Shown in pieces: positions 14,151 to 20,947 of a stretch of 22,848 nucleotides of DNA (the first letter of the stretch is position 1; every line of letters begins with the position of its first letter). The translations under genes and the position numbers were made by a program. This DNA is from Clostridiales bacterium (GTDB taxonomy: Bacteria; Bacillota; Clostridia; Oscillospirales; Acutalibacteraceae). The DNA is taken from positions 1 through 22,848 of the forward strand of contig JAJQDK010000028.1 in the NCBI GenBank assembly GCA_021202245.1. Direction: 5' to 3'. The notes beneath the pieces are model-generated. The model was not told the DNA's origin. It did not search any database and saw only the letters and a list, made by a program, of their open reading frames with translations.

Positions 14151-14738
14151 ATGAAATTGTTAAGCGCAAGTCAGCAGAGAATTTTTGATTATCTTAAAGA
14201 ATCTTCCTCGCAGGGCAGAACTCCCTAGGTGCGTGAGATATGCGCGGAAACGGGACTTAATTCTACATCTACCGTGCATCACCACCTCAAGGCTCTGGAG
14301 GAAAAGGGCTTGATTGCCCGTGAGCACGGGGTCAATCGTTGCATTCAAATTTGCGGCGAGGAAAAGTCTGTGGAGGTTCCCGTTATGGGACGAGTTGCCG
14401 CCGGCTATCCCATCCTTGCCGTTGAGGATATTGAGGGCTATGTTCCAGTGCCGAAACGTCTTTCAAACGGACGTGAGCTTTTTGCTTTGCGTGTTCAGGG
14501 CGAAAGTATGATTAACGCGGGAATTTTGGATGAGGACATTGTAATTGTCAACCGCACTCCCGTTGCCGAAAACGGCGAAATTGTGGTTGCTCTTGTCGGG
14601 GACGAGGCGACCGTTAAGCGTTTTTACAAGGAGGACGGCCGTTTCAGGCTTCAGCCCGAAAACGATGCCTTTGACCCGATAATTGTCGATGAGGTGGTTT
14701 TGCTCGGCAAGGTGATATCTCTCATCAGAAATTATTGA
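14151..14738 (+). pseudogene. lexA: LexA repressor with an in-frame TAG at codon 26
   Basis: LexA represses SOS genes and cleaves itself when RecA is activated. The frame from ATG 14151 (GGAAGG 10 bases upstream) encodes a normal 195-codon LexA: MKLLSASQQRIFDYLKE, then the winged-helix domain (VREICAETGLNSTSTVHHHL) and the protease domain. The cleavage bond is Ala84-Gly85, the nucleophile Ser119 in GESM, and the base Lys156 in ATVKRF, all at the same numbers as in E. coli. Codon 26 (14226-14228) is TAG where the family has Ser or Thr (P-P-[ST]-V-R-E-I). TCG to TAG is a single C-to-A change. A GTG directly after it (14229) could restart translation and give a 169-residue protein lacking the first DNA-binding helix. 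Confidence 0.92.
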
Positions 14739-14786
14739 CCCCTTAGCTTTGCCTTTCAATAAAATTCAGATATGTTATGAGCAAAC

Positions 14787-14829
14787 AAACGCCCTCCCGA
14801 TGTGTACGGGGGAGCGTTTTGATTTTTTA
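14787..14829. terminator. Terminator between convergent lexA and aquaporin genes
   Basis: AAACGCCCTCCCG (14787-14799) pairs with CGGGGGAGCGTTT (14807-14819) with one mismatch and one G-T pair. TTTTGATTTTTT follows on the plus strand, and a shorter T-rich stretch follows on the minus strand. Confidence 0.85.
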
Positions 14830-14832
14830 AAT

Positions 14833-15534
14833 TTACTTTTCTGTTGTTTTGTAAATTATGCTTCTTCTTTTTTTTCTGCCGGCGATAAGCATATAAACAA
14901 GCGCCGCCAAAATTCCGCCGATAACCGGAGCTACTATGAATACCCACACGTTAGCCAAAGCGTCGCCGCCTGCAAAGAGAGCGGGACCTAAGCTTCTTGC
15001 CGGGTTTACGGACGTTCCGGTAAAGTGAATGCCGAAAAGGTGAACCAGTGTGAGCGTAAGGCCGATAACCAAGCCTGCCACAGAGGAATTTTCAATTTTT
15101 GCGGTTACGCCGAGAATTGCAAGAACAAATACAAACGTGAGAATAATTTCAATGATAAGCGAGCTTACAATGCTGTCGTTGTAAAGGGCGTTTTGACCCA
15201 GACTCTCGTTTGAGCCGAGAATACCCATCAGGATTGCCGCGCCGGCGATTGCGCCTGCAAACTGAGCGATTATGTAGCCGATGAAGTCCTTTACGTTCAT
15301 TCTGCCCGAAATAAGCATTGCGACCGAAACCGCAGGGTTGATGTGACAGCCGGATACGTTGCCGATTGAATACGCCATTGCCACGATAACAAGGCCGAAT
15401 GCGAGCGCAGTCATAAAATAGGCGGCGTCGGGAGTTGAACCGTCACAGCCTAATACGGCAGCAGTACCGCAGGCAAACAGCACGAGTACGAGTGTTCCGA
15501 TAAATTCGGAAACATACTTTTTGAATGATGCCAT
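14833..15534 (-). CDS. Aquaporin, MIP family (AqpZ-like)
   Basis: A membrane channel of 233 residues with six hydrophobic helices and both half-helix motifs: NPA at 66-68 (SGCHINPAVS) and 177-179 (TSVNPARSLG). The selectivity-filter residues read Phe46, His165, Thr174 and Arg180. This is the AqpZ water-channel pattern, not the wide filter of glycerol facilitators, so water is the likely substrate. GGAGG lies upstream of the ATG on the minus strand. It is a single-gene unit converging on lexA. The tail is basic (RKKRRS), as expected for a cytoplasmic C-terminus. Confidence 0.95.
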   Translation of the reverse strand: MASFKKYVSEFIGTLVLVLFACGTAAVLGCDGSTPDAAYFMTALAFGLVIVAMAYSIGNVSGCHINPAVSVAMLISGRMNVKDFIGYIIAQFAGAIAGAAILMGILGSNESLGQNALYNDSIVSSLIIEIILTFVFVLAILGVTAKIENSSVAGLVIGLTLTLVHLFGIHFTGTSVNPARSLGPALFAGGDALANVWVFIVAPVIGGILAALVYMLIAGRKKRRSIIYKTTEK

Positions 15535-15647
15535 AGAAAATCCTCCAAATATTTTATTGCAGTAAAGCCTTAAAGCATACTGTAATTATATTTTATCAAT
15601 TAAAATTTGTTATTGCAATACAATCCGACAAAAATAACCAACTTTGT

Positions 15648-15680
15648 AAAAAACAAACAACAAAACCCTTTTTCGTTTGT
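15648..15680 (-). terminator. Terminator of the fumarate hydratase operon
   Basis: Read on the minus strand, ACAAAC and GTTTGT (15675-15680 and 15653-15658) close an imperfect stem with an inner AAAA/TTTT pairing, followed by a T run (15648-15652). The stem is weak in G+C. Confidence 0.5.
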
Positions 15681-15715
15681 CCATTATTACAACGAACTCA
15701 AAATTACAAACAGAC

Positions 15716-16264
15716 TTATTTCCTATATTTTAAAGGCTCTGTTTCATATACATTATTGCCCTCGCTGTCAATCACAACAACACAGGGGAAATCCTCAACC
15801 GTGTATCTGCGGATTGCCTCGGTGCCGAGGTCTTCATAGCACAAAATTTCCTCGGATTTTATGCTTTCGGCAATCAGCGCCGCTGCGCCGCCGATTGCGG
15901 CAAAATAAACGCAGCCGTTTTTCACCATGGCGTCGACAACCTCGCTGCTCCTCGCTCCCTTTCCTATCATTCCCTTCAGTCCAAGGTCAAGCAGTGCCGG
16001 AGCGTACTTATCCATTCGGTAGCTTGAGGTAGGGCCGGCGGGACCTACTGCGTGTCCCGGCTTTGCAGGCGCAGGGCCCACATAATATATAACCTCGCCT
16101 TTGATGTCAACAGGCAGGGGTTCTCCACTTTGTATCAGCTCAAACAGGCGCTTGTGCGCCACATCACGTCCAGTGAGCATTGAGCCTGAAATCAGCACGC
16201 TGTCGCCTGCGTGCAGACTTTTAACGGTTTCGTCGGTGAGAGGCAGAGTAATCTTCTTTTGCAT
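15716..16264 (-). CDS. Fumarate hydratase class I, beta subunit
   Basis: The 182-residue protein is the C-terminal (beta) half of iron-sulfur fumarases, interconverting fumarate and malate with the alpha subunit. Visible family motifs are LISGSMLTGRDVAHKRL, VGPAPAKPGHAVGPAGPTSS, MIGKGARS and FAAIGGAAALIA. AAAGGGG precedes its ATG. It starts 18 bases after the alpha-subunit stop in one operon. The related L-tartrate dehydratase has the same two-subunit form, so the substrate is inferred from how common fumarase is in central metabolism. Confidence 0.93.
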   Translation of the reverse strand: MQKKITLPLTDETVKSLHAGDSVLISGSMLTGRDVAHKRLFELIQSGEPLPVDIKGEVIYYVGPAPAKPGHAVGPAGPTSSYRMDKYAPALLDLGLKGMIGKGARSSEVVDAMVKNGCVYFAAIGGAAALIAESIKSEEILCYEDLGTEAIRRYTVEDFPCVVVIDSEGNNVYETEPLKYRK

Positions 16265-16282
16265 TTTAAAAATCCCCTTTCG

Positions 16283-17134
16283 TCAAATGACTGCGCTTGC
16301 GTGCCTTGCGGCGTGACAGCATATATTTACGGCTACGGGCATACCGGCAATGTGAGTGGGTGCGATTTCAATATTCACTCCCAGGGCAGTGTTGGTGCCG
16401 CCGAGACCTGCCGGGCCGAAACCCATTTTGTTTATTTCCGCAAGCAGCTCATCCTCAAGCCGGGCGTAGCGCTCGTCTGCATTGCGGGTATCAATAGAGC
16501 GAAATGTGGCTTTTTTGGCAAGCTGTGCGGCACGCTCAAAGCTTCCGCCGATTCCCACGCCGACAACAATCGGGGGGCAGGGGCTGGGACCTGCCGAAAA
16601 TACGGTGTCGAGGATAAATTTTTTAACCCCTTCAACGCCGTAGGAGGGGGTCAGCATTTTGATTGCGGACATATTTTCGCTGCCGAAGCCCTTGCCGCCG
16701 GCGGTGATTTTAATTGTATTTCCGCTCACAATTTCAGTGTGAATTATTGCAGGCGTGTTGTCCTTGGTGTTAATTCTGTCAAAAACGGGATCACTCACAA
16801 TGCTTTTGCGCAGACAGCCGTCGATGTATGCTCGGCGAACGCCCTCGTTTACGGCGTCGCCGAAGCTGCCGTCCTCAATCACCACTCTGTCGCCGTATTC
16901 CACAAAGAGAATTGCCATTCCCGTGTCCTGACACAGCGGCACCTGCTCCCGGGAAGCAATCTCGTCGTTTTTAATTATTTGTGACAGTACGTTTTTGCCT
17001 ATGGGCGATTGCTCGTCAGCCTGCGCTTTTTGCAGAGCGTTCATAATATCGCTGCCGATAAAATAGTTGCAGTCAGTAAACAGCTTTTTCACGGTTTGCG
17101 TTACGGTTTCCGCCTTAATCTGTCTGATTTCCAT
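16283..17134 (-). CDS. Fumarate hydratase class I, alpha subunit
   Basis: The 283-residue subunit carries the oxygen-sensitive [4Fe-4S] cluster. The likely ligands are Cys68 (PLCQDTG), Cys186 (SPCPPIVVG) and Cys272 or 273 (NICCHAARH). GIGGSFERAAQLAKKA and GLGGTNTALGV are further signatures. The split alpha/beta form is typical of anaerobes, while E. coli FumA is the fused version. AAGGAAGAGGG lies before the ATG. It diverges from the response regulator gene across 234 A+T-rich bases. Tartrate dehydratase alpha is the alternative. Confidence 0.94.
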   Translation of the reverse strand: MEIRQIKAETVTQTVKKLFTDCNYFIGSDIMNALQKAQADEQSPIGKNVLSQIIKNDEIASREQVPLCQDTGMAILFVEYGDRVVIEDGSFGDAVNEGVRRAYIDGCLRKSIVSDPVFDRINTKDNTPAIIHTEIVSGNTIKITAGGKGFGSENMSAIKMLTPSYGVEGVKKFILDTVFSAGPSPCPPIVVGVGIGGSFERAAQLAKKATFRSIDTRNADERYARLEDELLAEINKMGFGPAGLGGTNTALGVNIEIAPTHIAGMPVAVNICCHAARHASAVI

Positions 17135-17368
17135 TTCCCTCTTCCTTTCGTTCGGTGATTTTAAGATAATGTCAGTAATATTATAAAACTTTTTTTAGGG
17201 TATTTCAATATCTTCCGAATTATGTTACAATACAAGAAAAGCAGGGTTTGCGTTCGGATAAAACGAAAAATTTTAAAAACATTTTAAAAAACAACAAAAC
17301 CTTATCACATTACAATTATACTCTAAAACAGAAAGGTCGTACTTAAAAATAAAAAAGGAGAGATTAAA

Positions 17369-18049
17369 ATGAGCAAAATACTCGTAGTTGATGATGAATA
17401 CAGAATAAGACAGATTATCAGAAAATATGCCGAGTTTGAGGGTTATGAGGTTGATGAAGCTGTTGACGGAATGCAGGCAATAGAGATATGCCGAAAAGAA
17501 GAATTTGATTTGATTATTATGGACGTTATGATGCCGGAGCTTGACGGATTTTCTGCGTGCAGAGAAATTCGCAAGTTCAGAAATACTCCGATAATTATGC
17601 TTTCGGCAAGAGGCGAGGAGTACGACAAGATTCACGGCTTTGAATTGGGAAGCGACGACTATGTGGTCAAGCCGTTTTCGCCCAAGGAGCTTATGATGCG
17701 CGTCAACGCAGTAATCAAGCGTGCAGGCGGCGACCGTGACGAAGAGCCTAAAAAGGATATATTTACATACAAGGGCTTGTCCATTGATTTCTCGGCGAGA
17801 ATTGTCACGATTGACGGGCAGAGAATAGATATGACGCCCAAGGAATACGAACTGTTTTTCTATATGGTCAAAAACAAGGGACTTGCGCTTACCCGTGAAA
17901 AGCTTATCAGCGAGGTGTGGGGATACGACTTCTTCGGTGATGAGCGCACGCTTGATACTCACATCAAGCTTTTGAGAAAAAGCCTCGGAGAATACAGCAA
18001 GTGCATAGTTACCTTGCGGGGAGTGGGATACCGCTTTGAAACGCTTTAA
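17369..18049 (+). CDS. Two-component response regulator, OmpR/PhoB family
   Basis: The 226-residue protein has a receiver domain (1-118) with the acidic pair DDE (8-10), phospho-acceptor Asp52 in IIMDVMMPE, Ser79 and Lys101 (VVKPFSP). A winged-helix DNA-binding domain follows (about 130-226; TPKEYELFFYMVKN, VWGYDFFGDERTLDTHIKLL, GVGYRFE). AAAAAGGAGAG precedes ATG 17369. Its end overlaps the start of the kinase gene. TACAAT (17226-17231) and TATACT (17317-17322) are possible -10 boxes in the long leader, neither with a convincing -35. The regulon cannot be inferred from the sequence. Confidence 0.95.
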   Translation: MSKILVVDDEYRIRQIIRKYAEFEGYEVDEAVDGMQAIEICRKEEFDLIIMDVMMPELDGFSACREIRKFRNTPIIMLSARGEEYDKIHGFELGSDDYVVKPFSPKELMMRVNAVIKRAGGDRDEEPKKDIFTYKGLSIDFSARIVTIDGQRIDMTPKEYELFFYMVKNKGLALTREKLISEVWGYDFFGDERTLDTHIKLLRKSLGEYSKCIVTLRGVGYRFETL

Positions 18050-19619
18050 TTTAAATGGCTTTAAAAGGCATATGTGGCCTCTGCACATTAAGCTGTTGGC
18101 GTACTTTTTGATTTTCGGAGTAATTATAATTTTTATTCTGTGGGTGTTTCAGACTTTTTTTCTTGAATCATTCTACACAATGACAAAATCGGCGCAGGTG
18201 GAAAAATACGCCGAAAAAATTGCTTACTCGCTGCAGGAAAATAAAAATGTGCAGGGAACTATCGAGAGCATTGCAAGCTACAATTCGTTTTCGGTTTACG
18301 TGTACGATTCGTCGTCAACCGTAATCACTTCAAAATACGAGTGTGAATATGACAGCCCGGCAACCGCTATCAGCTTTGAAAATCACGATGTGTATTCGTA
18401 TTACAGAGAAGCGCAGGAAAACGGCGGGCAATATATGTGCGTGACGACAAACCGCAGCGAGTTTTTATCCAAAAAGAAATTTAATACCGTATTTGAGGAC
18501 TCATCTACCTCGGACAGCGCCGGAGGAGCGGAGATTCACTATATTCAGAATAGCTCGAACGACGATCCTCAAAATATGATTTACTGCGAGATTATTGACC
18601 TTGAGGACGGAAGCGAGTGCTTTTTGATAGTTTCCTCATCAATCACACCGCTGAGCAATACCGTTGAGATAATTCACGATCAGCTTTATATAGTTTCGAT
18701 AGTATTTGTGGTGCTTGCGATTATTATTTCGCTTTTTGCGAGCCGTAATATAGCAAAGCCGATTTCGCAAACCAACAAGGCTGCCAAAGAGCTTGCCAAG
18801 AAGAATTATGACGTGGAATTTGATGCTAAGGGCTATCTTGAGGTCAGAGAGCTCAACGACACGCTTAATTATGCCAAAACCGAGCTTGCAGCCACCGAAA
18901 AGCTGCAAAAGGAGCTTATCGCAAATATTTCTCACGATTTGCGTACCCCCCTTACTATGATTACGGGCTACGGCGAAGTAATGCGTGATTTGCCGGGAGA
19001 GAACACCCCGGAAAATATTCAGATTATCATTGACGAAGCAACCCGACTTTCAAGCCTTGTAAATAATTTGCTTGACCTTTCAAAGATTCAGTCCGGCGCC
19101 GTTCAGCCCGAGAAGGCTGAGTATTGCCTGACAGACAGCATAGAAGAAATCTTTGCGCGCTATGCAAAGCTCAAGGAGCAGGACGGATATAACATAATCT
19201 TTGAAAGCGGTGAAAGAGTTTATGTCAGCGCCGATGAGCTTAAAATTTCTCAGGTTATCTACAATCTTGTCAACAACGCTATTAACTACGCGGGCGAGGA
19301 CAAGACGGTAATCGTAACGCAAAAGCTCTCGGATAAAAGGGTAATAATAGAGGTGACCGACCACGGCGAGGGAATACCTCCCGAAAAGCTGAAATATATT
19401 TGGGACAGATACTATAAGGTTGACAAGGAGCATAAACGGGGCGTAATCGGTTCGGGACTCGGACTTTCCATAGTAAAGGGCATACTTGACGCCCACAACG
19501 CTCACTACGGCGTGCGCAGCACGTTGGGCGAGGGCAGTACGTTTTGGTTTGAGCTTGATGCAGTCGCCGTCAAAAAATCAGACAGAAACAAAAACAAAGG
19601 CAAAGATAAAGACGAATAA
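18036..19619 (+). CDS. Sensor histidine kinase
   Basis: The 527-residue partner of the response regulator. It has TM1 (about 19-40), an extracytoplasmic sensor region (about 41-216) with no domain I recognise, TM2 (about 217-236), a HAMP linker, the H-box with His300 (NISHDLRTPLTMI), the N-box (VIYNLVNNAINYAG), G1 (DHGEGIPPE) and G2 (GSGLGLSIVKG). The tail is Lys-rich (DRNKNKGKDKDE). The start is uncertain. TTG 18036 overlaps the regulator gene by 14 bases and gives a basic N-terminus; ATG 18072 (AAAAGG only 3 bases upstream) would give a start 12 residues later with TM1 intact. Confidence 0.94.
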   Translation: MKRFNLNGFKRHMWPLHIKLLAYFLIFGVIIIFILWVFQTFFLESFYTMTKSAQVEKYAEKIAYSLQENKNVQGTIESIASYNSFSVYVYDSSSTVITSKYECEYDSPATAISFENHDVYSYYREAQENGGQYMCVTTNRSEFLSKKKFNTVFEDSSTSDSAGGAEIHYIQNSSNDDPQNMIYCEIIDLEDGSECFLIVSSSITPLSNTVEIIHDQLYIVSIVFVVLAIIISLFASRNIAKPISQTNKAAKELAKKNYDVEFDAKGYLEVRELNDTLNYAKTELAATEKLQKELIANISHDLRTPLTMITGYGEVMRDLPGENTPENIQIIIDEATRLSSLVNNLLDLSKIQSGAVQPEKAEYCLTDSIEEIFARYAKLKEQDGYNIIFESGERVYVSADELKISQVIYNLVNNAINYAGEDKTVIVTQKLSDKRVIIEVTDHGEGIPPEKLKYIWDRYYKVDKEHKRGVIGSGLGLSIVKGILDAHNAHYGVRSTLGEGSTFWFELDAVAVKKSDRNKNKGKDKDE

Positions 19620-19631
19620 AAATACAACGAA

Positions 19632-19664
19632 AAGGCCGCTTCACTCGCCCGGTGAAGCGGCCTT
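19632..19664. terminator. Strong hairpin after the kinase gene
   Basis: AAGGCCGCTTCAC (19632-19644) pairs perfectly over 13 bp with 19652-19664 around a 7-base loop. The plus strand lacks a T run afterwards, while the minus strand has TTTTCGTTGTATTTTT, so it works best as a back-up stop for fba and may work partly for the kinase operon. Confidence 0.75.
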
Positions 19665-19697
19665 AAAACTTGCTGCGCTCAGTCAGACAGCAAAAAG

Positions 19698-19724
19698 GGT
19701 GCGGACGAAATTTTCGCCCGCACC
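19698..19724 (-). terminator. Terminator of the aldolase gene
   Basis: GGTGCGG (19698-19704) pairs with CCGCACC (19718-19724), with an inner GAAA/TTTC pairing. On the minus strand the stem is followed by CTTTTTGCTG. It lies 38 bases downstream of the fba stop. Confidence 0.8.
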
Positions 19725-19762
19725 GCAGTAATTCAAAGACTGTAAGCCCGAAATAAATTTGT

Positions 19763-20629
19763 TTAAGCCTTGCCGACGGAACCGAAGAGCTCCATTTTTT
19801 CCTTAACCGTAGCCTTGATAGCTTCGGCGCCGGGAGCGAGAAGCTTTCTCGGGTCAAAGCCCTTGCCCTGAAGGTCCTTGCCCTCTTCGATATACTTTCT
19901 TGTAGCCTCTGCAAAAGCAAGCTGACATTCTGTGTTTACGTTGATTTTGGAAACGCCGAGTGAAATGGCTTTTTTAATCATATCAGCCGGGATTCCTGTG
20001 CCGCCGTGGAGAACAAGGGGCATTTCGCCTGTGAGCTGCTGAACGGCGTCAAGAGTTTCAAAGCTGAGACCCTGCCAGTTTTCGGGATATTTGCCGTGAA
20101 TGTTGCCGATGCCTGCTGCAAGCATTGTTACACCGAGGTCTGCAATCATCTTACATTCCTTGGGGTCGGCACATTCGCCCATACCTACAACGCCGTCTTC
20201 CTCGCCGCCGATAGAGCCTACCTCCGCCTCAATGGAGAGGTTAAGCTTATTGCAGGTTTCAACAAGCCCCTTTGTCTTTTCGATGTTTTCTTCAATCGGA
20301 TAATGCGAGCCGTCAAACATAATTGAGCTGAAGCCTGCTTCAATACATTTTTTTGCGCCTTCATATGAACCGTGATCCAGGTGAAGAGCAACGGGAACGG
20401 TGATGTTGAGCTCCTCGAGCATACCGTTTACCATACCTACTACGGTCTTGTAACCGCACATATATTTGCCTGCACCCTCGGATACGCCGAGGATTACGGG
20501 TGAGTTCAGCTCCTGAGCAGTTAAAAGAATTGATTTTGTCCATTCAAGGTTGTTGATGTTGAATTGGCCGACTGCATAGTGGCCTGCCTTTGCTTTTGTA
20601 AGCATTTCCTTAGCATTTACTAACGGCAT
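19763..20629 (-). CDS. fba: Fructose-bisphosphate aldolase, class II
   Basis: Zinc-dependent glycolytic/gluconeogenic aldolase that splits fructose 1,6-bisphosphate. The 288 residues show HLDHGS with catalytic Asp85 and zinc ligand His86, EAEVGSIGG (134-142), the zinc ligands His178 (IGNIHGKY) and His208 (LVLHGGTG), and KINVNTE. I set the start at the ATG at 20629, where AAGGAAG is well placed and the family N-terminus MPLVNAKEML begins. The frame is open for 24 more codons upstream, but these read through the promoter region. It is a single-gene unit. Tagatose-bisphosphate aldolase is a close relative and cannot be excluded. Confidence 0.95.
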   Translation of the reverse strand: MPLVNAKEMLTKAKAGHYAVGQFNINNLEWTKSILLTAQELNSPVILGVSEGAGKYMCGYKTVVGMVNGMLEELNITVPVALHLDHGSYEGAKKCIEAGFSSIMFDGSHYPIEENIEKTKGLVETCNKLNLSIEAEVGSIGGEEDGVVGMGECADPKECKMIADLGVTMLAAGIGNIHGKYPENWQGLSFETLDAVQQLTGEMPLVLHGGTGIPADMIKKAISLGVSKINVNTECQLAFAEATRKYIEEGKDLQGKGFDPRKLLAPGAEAIKATVKEKMELFGSVGKA

Positions 20630-20692
20630 TTTAATCTTCCTTTTTATAATATATTTCAGCAGAAAAACGTCTTTCACTGCCGAGTTGCCTTT

Positions 20693-20721
20693 ATTATACA
20701 ATAAAAATCTTTAAATATAAA
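20693..20721 (-). promoter_or_regulatory. Probable fba promoter
   Basis: On the minus strand TTTATA (20721-20716) and a perfect TATAAT (20698-20693) are 17 bases apart, 64 bases upstream of the fba start. The rest of the 318-base gap to the htrA start is A+T-rich without a coding frame. Confidence 0.6.
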
Positions 20722-20848
20722 GCCTTTTGCAAAAACTTTTTGATAAATTTTGATTTTATGCGCTGCTCAAGTAACTAAAATCAGGCATCCTATGATGTAT
20801 TATCACCGAATTTTCAGAATAAACTCACACGGCTGTAACACAATTCGG

Positions 20849-20877
20849 TTGCTTTTAAATTGCCGAGGTTGTATAAT
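20849..20877 (+). promoter_or_regulatory. Probable promoter of the HtrA protease gene
   Basis: TTGCTT (20849-20854) and TATAAT (20872-20877) are 17 bases apart. The leader that follows contains two short hairpins, GGGCAAA/TTTGCCC (20884-20902) and TGCTT/AAGCA (20903-20916), just before GGGAGGCAGGA (20928-20938). Confidence 0.65.
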
Positions 20878-20947
20878 ATTAGCGGGCAAATCTGCTTTGC
20901 CCTGCTTGCAAAAGCAAAATATTACACGGGAGGCAGGAACATAATTT

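Noticed and set aside
16211..16984. A 257-codon plus-strand open frame opposite the fumarase genes
   Set aside because: It is antisense to two well-supported fumarate hydratase genes and has no recognisable motif or ribosome binding site.
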